Shown in pieces: positions 52,414-60,565 of a stretch of DNA of 64,000 bases. Within the stretch, counting starts at the first letter, position 1. Every line of letters begins with the position of its first letter. Origin of the DNA: JBCCQH01 sp039024435 (lineage in GTDB: Bacteria > Bacteroidota > Bacteroidia > J057 > JADKCL01); the NCBI GenBank assembly GCA_039024435.1, contig JBCCQH010000018.1, forward strand, positions 1 to 64,000, read 5' to 3'. Under the pieces are notes generated by a model, which ran no database searches, was not told where the DNA came from, and saw only the letters and a program-made list of their open reading frames with translations. A program made the position numbers and the translations under genes.

Positions 52414-53511
52414 CTAGAAAAATACGATCCGCATGATTTTGTCCCGGTACTGTGGGCGGCGAATCCGCAAGAGGTACATTCCATCGCTGAGATTGCCCCG
52501 GTCGATGGTCAACTCCTCGCCGAGCACCCGGTAGCGCCGGTGAACCTCTCCCGTAGTACCGATCAGGTCGATCCGCCATTCATCGTAATCGGGCAGCAAC
52601 AAACGGGAGGTCTGGCCCGCCGGATTCGGTCCCAAAGTAAAGGTCCGGGTCAACGGTTGGGAATTCTGTTCAAGGGTGGAGGCCAGCACGGAGCCATTGA
52701 GTTCGACGCGGTTCACATTGAAAATCTGGCGCTGCTCGAAATCGGGATTGTGCTTTTGCACCAATACCAGCACGTGGATGTTGTCCGCATTCCAGTCGGC
52801 ATCCAGGGTGGTGGTAAAGGTGTGGGAAAATGAACTGCCCGCGGTCACCGGATTTGGAATCACCCCGTCTTGGCCCAGAGGACCGCCAAGCATGTCCCGG
52901 AGAACATTGCGGTGCACGTACCCCACAATCGGATTTCCCAAGCCAAACAAGGGGCTGGTCGGCGAATTGTTGTTGCCGTTGAGTTGGTCGTAGCCAGGGC
53001 CCATGCCCGTCACGCTGTCCTCGACGATGTAGGCATTGACCCGGAGATCGAGCCCCATGTCCCAAAGCACAAAACCATTGACGGTTACGCTGAGACTGCG
53101 GGTCTGAGCATTGTATTGCGTAGTGGCTCCCACCGTCGCGGCCACTGGATCCTGGAAGCGCTGGGTGACCTTGGCAAACCACTGGCTCGTCGTGAGCGGA
53201 ATCCGGGGGAAATCGGACCACAGTACACGGTCGACCATCGCGGTAGGATGTGCCCACAGGTACTCCGACAGGATCGCGTCGCCGTCGGCACTCGCCATGC
53301 TGTCGGGGTGCGCATTGTCCGCGCGGTGGATGGCTACTGTGTAGACATTGGAGAAATTGTCCTGCAATGAATCCAGCATGTACCCGCCCCAGGCACACCC
53401 GGGGCATCCGGCAGAAGTGATCTTTTCAACCAGGACCGCCTTACCATTGGGCTGGGTGTGAGCGGTAAACGCGGCGAGCAGCAAGACCGTGACGAACAGC
53501 AATTGTTTCAT
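52414..53511 (-). CDS. Omp28-like secreted protein with T9SS tail
   Basis: A 365-residue protein with signal peptide MKQLLFVTVLLLAAFTAHTQ. The early part carries ITSAGCPGCAWGGYMLDSL, a CPGC thioredoxin-like motif of Omp28-type proteins, and IHRADNAHPDSMASADGD. The middle has beta-sheet segments; the end is a T9SS-type sorting domain (LGPNPAGQTSRLLLP ... NLSDGMYLLRIRR). The start is set by the signal peptide. Two bases separate it from fdhD downstream, but the two functions are unrelated. Confidence 0.82.
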   Translation of the reverse strand: MKQLLFVTVLLLAAFTAHTQPNGKAVLVEKITSAGCPGCAWGGYMLDSLQDNFSNVYTVAIHRADNAHPDSMASADGDAILSEYLWAHPTAMVDRVLWSDFPRIPLTTSQWFAKVTQRFQDPVAATVGATTQYNAQTRSLSVTVNGFVLWDMGLDLRVNAYIVEDSVTGMGPGYDQLNGNNNSPTSPLFGLGNPIVGYVHRNVLRDMLGGPLGQDGVIPNPVTAGSSFSHTFTTTLDADWNADNIHVLVLVQKHNPDFEQRQIFNVNRVELNGSVLASTLEQNSQPLTRTFTLGPNPAGQTSRLLLPDYDEWRIDLIGTTGEVHRRYRVLGEELTIDRGNLSDGMYLLRIRRPQYRDKIMRIVFF

Positions 53512-54038
53512 AGCTTCAAGATAAGAAATCCCCTGCAGATTGCCGCTGCTCCACCGGCAATCCACCGAGCGATTTCCATTTTTTTTAGCGTTTTGGTTGC
53601 CAACTGTCCGATTTCTTCCGAGGCAGCGCGGGAGAAACGCCCAGCGCTACCGACGGCCAATCCGCTCGGCACACAAAGAGACACCCGTCCTGGCTATGGG
53701 CCAGAACGGGTCGTTTAATCGGTTTGCTCCCTCATCGGTTTATAATGAACTGGCTCAGTCGTGTGTTTCTTTAGGATGAATTAGCCGTTCGGGTTAGTCG
53801 AATAATTTAGTTTTAACACCTATTCAATCATCTCAATATCTTGAAGATACCCGCCGAGCAGCAGCCTTGCTGTTTCCAGGAATGGCATGTGGGTGTTGTG
53901 TTGTGTTTGCCCGACGGGGTCCGTTGTTTCGTTTCTATACATCCAATTTGTGTATACTCCCCGACAATTTCATGTAAAGAAAAAGCGGTTTGTGCCGGAT
54001 AAATTTTCATCATCCAGCCACAAACCGCTGTTAAACCC

Positions 54039-54356
54039 CTAAATATCAAATACTTGTCCCATAACTAGAATGAGCTCAAAATCCGGGTTTTCTGCCGCCA
54101 ATGCCGAAAGAATCGCACTGACTGCGGGCAGGGTTGCTGCTGAGCAAGCCAGTACTGGCACCTTGCGAAAACTGACATCGATTAAGGACCTGAATATCTT
54201 AAGTCCTTGGTCATCGATTGAGATTACCATCATTCCGCCACCGATTTTGTGTCGGCGATACCTCTCTCGGAGAGCCCGTTCCAGCTTTGCAGCCCACAAT
54301 CGGAAATTTCCCCGCAACATCCCCCCCACACGTTGCAAAAATCTATTTTTGCGCAT
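54039..54356 (-). CDS. Small protein with VISIDDQGL motif, copy 1, 105 residues
   Basis: ATG at 54356. A basic N-terminal half (LQRVGGMLRGNFRLWAAKLE, then RALRERYRRHK) is followed by GGGMMVISIDDQGL and a hydrophobic C-terminal half (VLACSAATLPAVSAILSALA). Its VISIDDQGL codons differ from those of the second small ORF only at third positions, a sign of protein-level constraint. I do not recognise the family. Function unknown. Confidence 0.45.
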   Translation of the reverse strand: MRKNRFLQRVGGMLRGNFRLWAAKLERALRERYRRHKIGGGMMVISIDDQGLKIFRSLIDVSFRKVPVLACSAATLPAVSAILSALAAENPDFELILVMGQVFDI

Positions 54357-54746
54357 TGTGATTTAAATTAAAGGGTGAACAAAACGCACCAGGTGCGCTC
54401 GCCGGCTTTGCCTACCCCGAGTACATTATATACCCCAGCAAAGCGACTGAAACAATTGCGGTTAGAATTCCCTGTTACCCCCAACTAAGCGTCGGTTAAT
54501 TGATTTATCCAGCGGGTGACCAAAATCCCCGCTTTCCTTGCGTCAAAACAAGAGTCTCAAATCAATTCAAAAGTTGATTGTGTCCCAGAAGTCAACGGTA
54601 ATGGCTACGGTTGAAGAGGTTCCGGGTATTTTTGAATTGATTTTTTTCATTTTCCATTTGTCATTGGAAAATATTATTCGCAAAAGTCCCGCAATGGGTT
54701 ACATTTTTTTCACAAACTTATCCACAATACCGTGGAGCTTGTGGAT

Positions 54747-54911
54747 TCATTCCCGGGATGGACTTTGGGTCACACTGACCCTTAGGCCCTGATCATCAAT
54801 CGATATTACGAGAAACCGTCGGGGACGACGTGCATAAGTAAGTCTAAAATTCCGGCGCTTCTTTAAAGCGCCCATGATTCCGATCATCAATAATAATTCC
54901 ATAGCTATCAT
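54747..54911 (-). CDS. Small protein with VISIDDQGL motif, copy 2, 54 residues
   Basis: ATG at 54911 (54902 also possible). The protein reads MELLLMIGIMGALKKRRNF early, then RRPRRFLVISIDDQGLRV and stops ten residues after that. It is shorter than copy 1 and may be truncated. Only the basic region and the nine-residue motif are shared. Function unknown. Confidence 0.4.
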   Translation of the reverse strand: MIAMELLLMIGIMGALKKRRNFRLTYARRPRRFLVISIDDQGLRVSVTQSPSRE

Positions 54912-55033
54912 TTTTTTGTTTGGTTCCAATTTTCCAGAATCCAGGCATAGCTCTGCCTCGGCACCCAGCCCTAAACCGAGCGCACACTTTGATCACTGAG
55001 CACAATGGTGCCAATTAATTCTGTTCTCCTAAT

Positions 55034-55193
55034 GAGGCGGTTTAAATCTGATTCTGCGGTGTTGGCGTAGCATCTTTTTTCGCCTCTCGCCGGCTATTTT
55101 TCAGCCACCGCTGAGACCGTAAACTCAAAAATGAGCCTTGATCAACGAAAAAATCTGCGTACACAATTTTCACAAATCCATTTTTAACTGCCG
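55034..55193. repeat. Dispersed ~160-bp repeat, full copy
   Basis: 160 bases from GAGGCGGTTTAAATCTG to TTTTTAACTGCCG. The two ends are imperfect inverted repeats. The copy at 63758-63918 is 161 bases and similar throughout; partial copies lie at 31712-31790 and 59875-59917. It carries no gene of its own. Confidence 0.75.
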
Positions 55194-55387
55194 TAAATCT
55201 TGACCAGGTTGTTTCTCATCCACATTTTGGGCTTGCGGTGCGGTGAATTTTTTGCTGGGCAAATCGGTTTTGGGGCCATAGCCCAAGCTATGGCGAGAAA
55301 AAACGGTACCGTCCAGCAGAAAAGATCGGGGTGCCGCGTACCCGAGGGGTTTTGTCAAACACAACCTAAAACATCGTTCGGTTTTTC

Positions 55388-56794
55388 TTATCGCAGCACC
55401 GGACTGCTCTTTCTCAATAGGACCATTCGGGTCACCCAATTGCCCAACTCAGCCGGTAAGTCGCCGGCTTCTCCCAAAATCTCCCGGCCGTCACTGCCCG
55501 GAACCGCTCGGACCAGCTTTCCCATGACACTGACCACCCGGCGGTAGTATTCCAGGTATTCCGGCGCCAGGTACTTGCGTTTGCCCAGCCGGTGAACCTT
55601 CATCTTTAAGCTGGAATAGACATTTTCCAGTTCTTCGTCTTCCTGCTCAAAGAAAATGCGAAACCGCAACAGGCGCACACTTAAATCAAGGAACACGTGC
55701 TTGCGTTCGACTTCGGGTAAGGCTTCTACCGACTGTTCGTACTTCCCCTCGTAAAACCGCAAAGTCGCCTGGGCCAGGGCAATCGTCCCTTCCCGGTTCT
55801 CTCCGGCAACAAATTCCTGCATTTCCCGGATGAACCGCCGCACAAACTTCATTTTTCCGAGGGCCAGGCCATAACGCACCACCGTAGTGAAGCGCAAGCC
55901 CGAAAGTTTTCCCCCCAGCAACAAATTGTCGGTTTCCAGCAAGGCGCAGTATACTTTAAAGGCGTACTTCATGAACTCAAAAGAGCCCTTGTTTGCCCGG
56001 CGCAGCGCATAGTTGAGTACGTGGCTTCCGATCTCGTAGCGCTCGTCCGGTTCTGCCCCCTGCAAGTGGTGGAGCGACTCGACCAGCTTGGCAAAGTACT
56101 GCTCCTTGCCCCGGGCGTACAGGTTGTACAATTGGTAGTAGACCGTGATCAATGGATCGTCGAGGTGTTTCCCCACGACTTCCGGACTGAGCAAATGGTC
56201 CGCTGCCGGGGGGGCCTCCCCCGCATAAAAGATACCGGCATAAATCAAGCGGTTGATGGTAATCCGCAGCTTTGAGATGAGATAATACCGGTCCAGAGAG
56301 CGCTCCATCGCCAGATAAGCCGATTCCGACTCCTCAAAAGAGGCATTGCGGTCACCGGCAAATCCCGCGTAGGCGAGCAGGGTCGTTCGGTGGTAATAGT
56401 GTTCTCCTTTTTCGGGAGTATCCTCCCAATGTTGCCGTAAGCGGCGGTATTCGCGCTTCCAGAGACCGCCGAGGCCTCGCGCATGCAATTCCCGCAGAAA
56501 GTCAAGCTCGCCGCAATGCCGGCAATTGTAGGCTTGGTAACCGAGAAAACGCGCAATCTCATAATAGAGATCCGATCTCATTTTGCGGAAGGTGGCGTCG
56601 TTGTACGGACGCCCATCGGGAAACATTTGCCGCCATATTACCTGGGGCAGGGGAACTTTGGGGAGTTGCTCCTGGAGCAATCGGTAAAGTTCCGGGACAT
56701 ACGGACGGAGCTTAAAATATGGCGATTTGCAAAACTGCAAAAAGATATTGTGCTCCTCTTCCGAGAAGGTTTTTACAATCTCTACAACGTTCAT
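55388..56794 (-). CDS. Alpha-helical repeat protein, paralogue B, 468 residues
   Basis: A soluble helical protein. The N-terminus (MNVVEIVKTFSEEEHNIFLQF) resembles that of the gene at 58032-59525. Helical pairs follow, for example LAQATLRFYEGKYEQSVEAL, which lines up with the FTQAHLAFLDGDYREALRQV of the other. No signal peptide and no catalytic motif. TPR-like scaffolding is the best guess; function unknown. It is the second of three such proteins in the window. Confidence 0.65.
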   Translation of the reverse strand: MNVVEIVKTFSEEEHNIFLQFCKSPYFKLRPYVPELYRLLQEQLPKVPLPQVIWRQMFPDGRPYNDATFRKMRSDLYYEIARFLGYQAYNCRHCGELDFLRELHARGLGGLWKREYRRLRQHWEDTPEKGEHYYHRTTLLAYAGFAGDRNASFEESESAYLAMERSLDRYYLISKLRITINRLIYAGIFYAGEAPPAADHLLSPEVVGKHLDDPLITVYYQLYNLYARGKEQYFAKLVESLHHLQGAEPDERYEIGSHVLNYALRRANKGSFEFMKYAFKVYCALLETDNLLLGGKLSGLRFTTVVRYGLALGKMKFVRRFIREMQEFVAGENREGTIALAQATLRFYEGKYEQSVEALPEVERKHVFLDLSVRLLRFRIFFEQEDEELENVYSSLKMKVHRLGKRKYLAPEYLEYYRRVVSVMGKLVRAVPGSDGREILGEAGDLPAELGNWVTRMVLLRKSSPVLR

Positions 56795-57173
56795 TTTTCT
56801 CCAGCAAGGCTGCTGTTAAATACCTAATAAATAGTGTCGCCAAGGCATTCATGGACGACATAGACACACAAACACAACACCTGATATTACACAGTAAACC
56901 CCACCCTCCGCAAGAAAAAAAACCAACATTTGTTCCAGATTTCCCGGCGGGATTTACCACACCTTACCGAAACCGTAACCTTACAATCCGCAATTACAGG
57001 CTGACAGATTCCTTGCGCGGCATCCGGCGCGGTTTCAGTTCTTGTCTCTCCTACCACAAGCGCGCGGAAGCGTTATTTCCCATCCTTTTCCCGCTGCCCA
57101 ATTTGGGTCTTGTCAACGGGATGCTTCCGGCCGGATTCTCCCCATTCCAAAACCTCTAAAACGGAGAATTCAA
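56795..57173. other. Divergent intergenic region without visible features
   Basis: About 380 bases between the helical-repeat gene and the following T9SS protein. It must hold both promoters. The last bases have a GGAG-type site 7 bases before the ATG at 57174. Nothing else stands out. Confidence 0.5.
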
Positions 57174-57890
57174 ATGAACATGCTATTGAATGTGCGCAAC
57201 GCGCACCGGACCCTTCATGCCTTTACTTTTGTCTTGATCGCCCTGGTTTTGGGCGCGTTTTCCCAGCCTCTCAATGCGCAGTGGACCACAAGTTGTTCGA
57301 TTCTACAGTCCAATCCTCAAGCCGGAGATACGGTAAGTTTGGTGGTAAATGTCGGGGATCCGATGGACCCGGTCGACAACGAAGGCGGCCTCAATTTCCG
57401 CGTGGCCTACCCGACCGGACTCCTCAGTATCGGGGAGTTTGAAATCGACATCGATCAATCGTTTTTTGTGTGTGGAGGTTGTGGCTATACCGCAACCGTA
57501 ACCGCCGACGAGGGTGCCGGAGAGTTGGTGGTCGACATCGAACTGACCGGCGGGATCAATGGCTCGGGCCACGGGGAACTGCTGCGGGTCCACGGTGGGG
57601 TCCTGATGGAGGACAACCTGAAAATGTATCCGACTGCCCTGGAAGAGGCTTCCAGCCGTCTGACCGTATACCCCAATCCGGTTGCGGAAGCCCTCAACAT
57701 CACCTGGTCGGAAGACAGCTCCGCTCAGATCAGGATATTTGACTTACAGGGACGGACCTTCGCCACGAATACCCTGCAGCCGGGGGAAACCAATTACACC
57801 CTGGCGACCGGGACTCTTCCTCCGGGACAGTACTGGCTGCGGCTCCAAACTAAGGACAAGGTCCTAAGCAAAAGTTTCCGAAAACTATAA
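57174..57890 (+). CDS. Secreted T9SS sorting-domain protein, cohesin-like body
   Basis: A 238-residue protein with an extended signal region (HAFTFVLIALVLGAFSQPLNAQ). The middle (NPQAGDTVSLVVNVGDP ... LLSIGEFEIDID) has the strand pattern of a cohesin-like beta-sandwich, with VCGGCGYTATVTADEG as a loop. The end is a T9SS sorting domain (LTVYPNPVAEALNITW ... LPPGQYWLRLQ). A GGAG site seven bases before the ATG at 57174 supports this start. Function unknown; cohesin-like is tentative. Confidence 0.7.
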   Translation: MNMLLNVRNAHRTLHAFTFVLIALVLGAFSQPLNAQWTTSCSILQSNPQAGDTVSLVVNVGDPMDPVDNEGGLNFRVAYPTGLLSIGEFEIDIDQSFFVCGGCGYTATVTADEGAGELVVDIELTGGINGSGHGELLRVHGGVLMEDNLKMYPTALEEASSRLTVYPNPVAEALNITWSEDSSAQIRIFDLQGRTFATNTLQPGETNYTLATGTLPPGQYWLRLQTKDKVLSKSFRKL

Positions 57891-57916
57891 ATCCGAAACG
57901 GATAACCCTCTGATCT

Positions 57917-57958
57917 GAACCGGGTCTCCTGCGCAAACGGGCGGGAGTTCCGGTTTTT
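57917..57958 (+). terminator. Likely rho-independent terminator
   Basis: ACCGG and CTCC on the left pair with GGGAG and CCGGT on the right with internal mismatches, and a TTTTTG tail follows. It starts 27 bases after the T9SS gene stop. Confidence 0.6.
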
Positions 57959-58031
57959 GTTGTGGGGAAAGGTGGGGCCTTGACCGGCAAGGTTGCAATT
58001 GCGGATTTGAGTGGTCGATCTTAAATCGGCG

Positions 58032-59525
58032 TTAGCGAGCAGAATGGGATTGGGGGCGGTCAACCAGCTTTTCCAATTCGGTACGAAACCATTCTTTCAT
58101 GCGAAATTCAGGGGCCTCCGTGAGACCCTGCAATGCCTTTTCGATCTGGTTGGGCCGTTGGAGGGTTCCCCGGAGCAACTTCCGCATCCAGTGAACGCGC
58201 AACTTCAACGGCTCAAGGGTCGAATTCAGCAACAGGTGCTCGTTGTTGTTGATGTACATCCGAAAATTTTCCGTGACACTGTGGGCTTCGTCGTATTGCC
58301 CGGTCAGGTAAAGCAACTGCGCACGCAGGGTCCGAATGGCCACTTCGAGTTGCACGTCGTGGAGATTGTGCCGGGTAGCAAGTTGATTGACTTGCCGTAG
58401 GGCCTCTCGATAGTCGCCATCGAGAAAAGCGAGGTGGGCTTGGGTAAATGGCACCATGGCTTCGGCCTGCTGGGCATTGAAGTATTCGATCCGGTCCGGG
58501 CTGTAGTCTTCTAGCAATTCGTTGATGAGGTCACGGCGGTTCATCTGAAATCCAAGGAAAAGCAGATTCTTAAAGGTAGCCGCCGGAAGTTTACCATTTA
58601 CGTCCAAAAAACCACCCTGCAAGGCGTACAGGTTGACCTCGTACAGCTTTTCCCGGGCCGCATGGCTTCCCTTTCGTGCGAGTGCATACAGCAGGTTGAT
58701 GCAAAAATGCAACAGCACCAACTGGTTCTCGGGATCCAACTGCAAATGATGTTCTAGCAGGTCATCGGTAAACAACAATGCTTCCTCTTCGGCAATCTCC
58801 TCGGAAAAAAAACGCTGGTAATCCAGTTGTAGCCGGATCCCCGGGTGCTCCTCCAGATCAATGCTCTGCGCCAGTTCCCGCATTGGCTCTGGGTGAATCA
58901 AATCTAGACTTTTTCCCCCGACACGATTCATGTTTACAATACAAGAATTGGCAATGGTCAAATGATGCAAATAGTAAAGGGTCAGGGGCTCAATCTGGGC
59001 ATAAAAACCAGCAAACAGATGCTTGTTCCGTGCCCCGCCTTGATTGGTGTCGCGCATCATGGTCCGGGCCATGAACTGCGCCAGGTAAGACCAATCGCCT
59101 TGTGGTCCCTCCTCGGCTTTGCGGTTGAGATCGGTGTAACGGATGCGGAACAGATTGAACAATTCCCGCCGCGAATACGCCCGCAACAGCAACAACTCCT
59201 CAAATTCCTCCGGCATTGCCGCCAACTCTTCGTTGATGAGAAAGCGGCGCACCTTCCGCATCAGCTTGGTACACCAGCGGCGGTGCGCCAGATCCAAATC
59301 TGAATTGGACTCTTCCAGGCGACGGGCGACTTTTTCCTCCGCCTTGCGGATGCGCAGGTCGTCTGCCTCGTCTTCCAATAGCGGCAGGATATAGCGTCGC
59401 AAATCGGCATAAAACCGCTGCAATCGCTTGCCTGCCGGACGCGTATCTTCTTTGAGAAAAGCCGCAAATATTTTGTGCTCTTGCCCGTCAAAAGAAACCA
59501 AAACCTGATATACTTTCCTGCTCAT
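58032..59525 (-). CDS. Alpha-helical repeat protein, paralogue C, 497 residues
   Basis: A soluble protein with N-terminus MSRKVYQVLVSFDGQEHKIF, similar in pattern to the start of paralogue B. The rest is helical with repeats such as YREALRQVNQLATRHNLHD and LLYLTGQYDEAHSVTENF. The start at 59525 is a choice; an ATG at 59543 is also possible. No catalytic motif. It is separated from paralogue B by only one secreted-protein gene, so it may be a dispersed duplicate. Confidence 0.65.
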   Translation of the reverse strand: MSRKVYQVLVSFDGQEHKIFAAFLKEDTRPAGKRLQRFYADLRRYILPLLEDEADDLRIRKAEEKVARRLEESNSDLDLAHRRWCTKLMRKVRRFLINEELAAMPEEFEELLLLRAYSRRELFNLFRIRYTDLNRKAEEGPQGDWSYLAQFMARTMMRDTNQGGARNKHLFAGFYAQIEPLTLYYLHHLTIANSCIVNMNRVGGKSLDLIHPEPMRELAQSIDLEEHPGIRLQLDYQRFFSEEIAEEEALLFTDDLLEHHLQLDPENQLVLLHFCINLLYALARKGSHAAREKLYEVNLYALQGGFLDVNGKLPAATFKNLLFLGFQMNRRDLINELLEDYSPDRIEYFNAQQAEAMVPFTQAHLAFLDGDYREALRQVNQLATRHNLHDVQLEVAIRTLRAQLLYLTGQYDEAHSVTENFRMYINNNEHLLLNSTLEPLKLRVHWMRKLLRGTLQRPNQIEKALQGLTEAPEFRMKEWFRTELEKLVDRPQSHSAR

Positions 59526-59835
59526 GCTGGGGGATTCGTTCATCCTGGCTTGCGGAACTGGCAATTTACCATTGCCCCGATACCGGATCGGTAGGAAAAA
59601 ACAGTTGGCACACACACAACAACGATTGAAATAAGCAAAATTGCGCCTCCGGAGCAACCACCAATTGCGCATGGACGACGAAAGCGACGCGTCCGGATGA
59701 AAAAAACCGCCGCAAATTGTTCATGGTAAAGTCCCGTGCAGCCTCCAACTTGTGGCCAATCGAAACACACAGTTCACCGTTCTTTCTCTACTTTTTTTCA
59801 GATGACCGCCGCTGTGAAGGCAGCGCGGAACACAG

Positions 59836-59865
59836 AATCCGCCTCCACGGCGGATTTCTTTTGTT
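59836..59865 (+). terminator. Rho-independent terminator without an obvious gene
   Basis: AATCCGCC (59836-59843) pairs with GGCGGATT (59849-59856), followed by TTTCTTTTGTTTTT-like sequence. The plus strand has no gene in the preceding 300 bases, so it may end an unseen small RNA or a long antisense transcript. Confidence 0.65.
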
Positions 59866-59874
59866 TTTGCGTGC

Positions 59875-59917
59875 GAGGCTGTTTAAACTTAATCCGGCGA
59901 TGTTGCTTTGCCGATGT
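59875..59917. repeat. Dispersed repeat, short left-end fragment
   Basis: GAGGCTGTTTAAACTTAATC and following bases match the left ~45 bases of the dispersed repeat, placed just after the orphan terminator. Confidence 0.5.
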
Positions 59918-59954
59918 CCCAGATCAATTTTTACCCGCCATTTAATATGGAAAG

Positions 59955-60545
59955 ATGTCCGATGAATACTTGACCCTCACTGGCCCCTCGGAAGGCATCT
60001 ACAAAGAAAAAGGATCGCGCTTCTATGCATTCGCGGCTCCGGTCACTACGGTTGCGGCCGCGGAGGCCCACGTGGCCGAAATTGGGAAGAAATACCACGA
60101 TGCTCGCCACGTTTGCTATGCTTACCGCCTCGGCCCGAGTGGCGAACCCTGGCGCGCCAATGACGACGGAGAACCAGCCCACAGCGCCGGCGATCCCATC
60201 CTCAATGAATTGAAAAGCCGGGCCCTCTCAGATGCAGTGATCGCGGTGGTGCGCTATTTCGGCGGGACCAAACTCGGCGTTGGGGGTCTGATTCGGGCGT
60301 ACGGAACCGCCGCCGCCGATGCCCTCGATCACAATACAAGTCAGCCCGTCCTCCTCACCGAGCGGGTGCGCATCCGCTTTCCCTATGCGCTCACCTCCGA
60401 GGTAAACCGGATCGCTCACCGCTTTGCCCTCAAGCCAGCGGAGGCGGATTACGGCGCGGATTGCCGACTGAGCTACGATATTCGCCGGACCCAGGCGGCA
60501 AATGTTGCGGCAATATTCGAGGATTTGGGTATCTTGGTTCGATGA
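59955..60545 (+). CDS. YigZ/IMPACT family protein
   Basis: A 196-residue cytosolic protein of the UPF0029/IMPACT family. The N-terminal domain has KEKGSRFYAFAAPV and KYHDARHVCYAYR, and the core motif AVVRYFGGTKLGVGGLIRAYG is fully conserved; a small C-terminal domain follows. Family members are linked to translation or proline peptide metabolism but the exact role in bacteria is not settled. The protease gene starts 20 bases after its stop. Confidence 0.9.
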   Translation: MSDEYLTLTGPSEGIYKEKGSRFYAFAAPVTTVAAAEAHVAEIGKKYHDARHVCYAYRLGPSGEPWRANDDGEPAHSAGDPILNELKSRALSDAVIAVVRYFGGTKLGVGGLIRAYGTAAADALDHNTSQPVLLTERVRIRFPYALTSEVNRIAHRFALKPAEADYGADCRLSYDIRRTQAANVAAIFEDLGILVR

Positions 60546-60565
60546 ATGCAGCAATCTGAACCAGC

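Larger units (their letters stand above)
53512..55387. other. Gene-poor region of about 1.9 kb
   Basis: No long gene. It holds a hairpin at 53682-53710 (ACCCGT/ACGGGT with an inner CTGGC/GCCAG), two small minus-strand ORFs that share a peptide (54039-54356 and 54747-54911), a full copy of the dispersed repeat (55034-55193), and a short stretch at about 55200-55390 that is open on both strands but has no family I know. Confidence 0.6.

Noticed and set aside
53828..54049. Minus-strand 73-codon frame next to the small VISIDDQGL ORF
   Set aside because: It needs a TTG start, lacks the shared motif and overlaps the end of the first small ORF.
55170..55547. Overlapping small frames on both strands
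   Set aside because: No family, no start signal, and part lies inside the dispersed repeat. Possibly remnants, but not supportable as genes.
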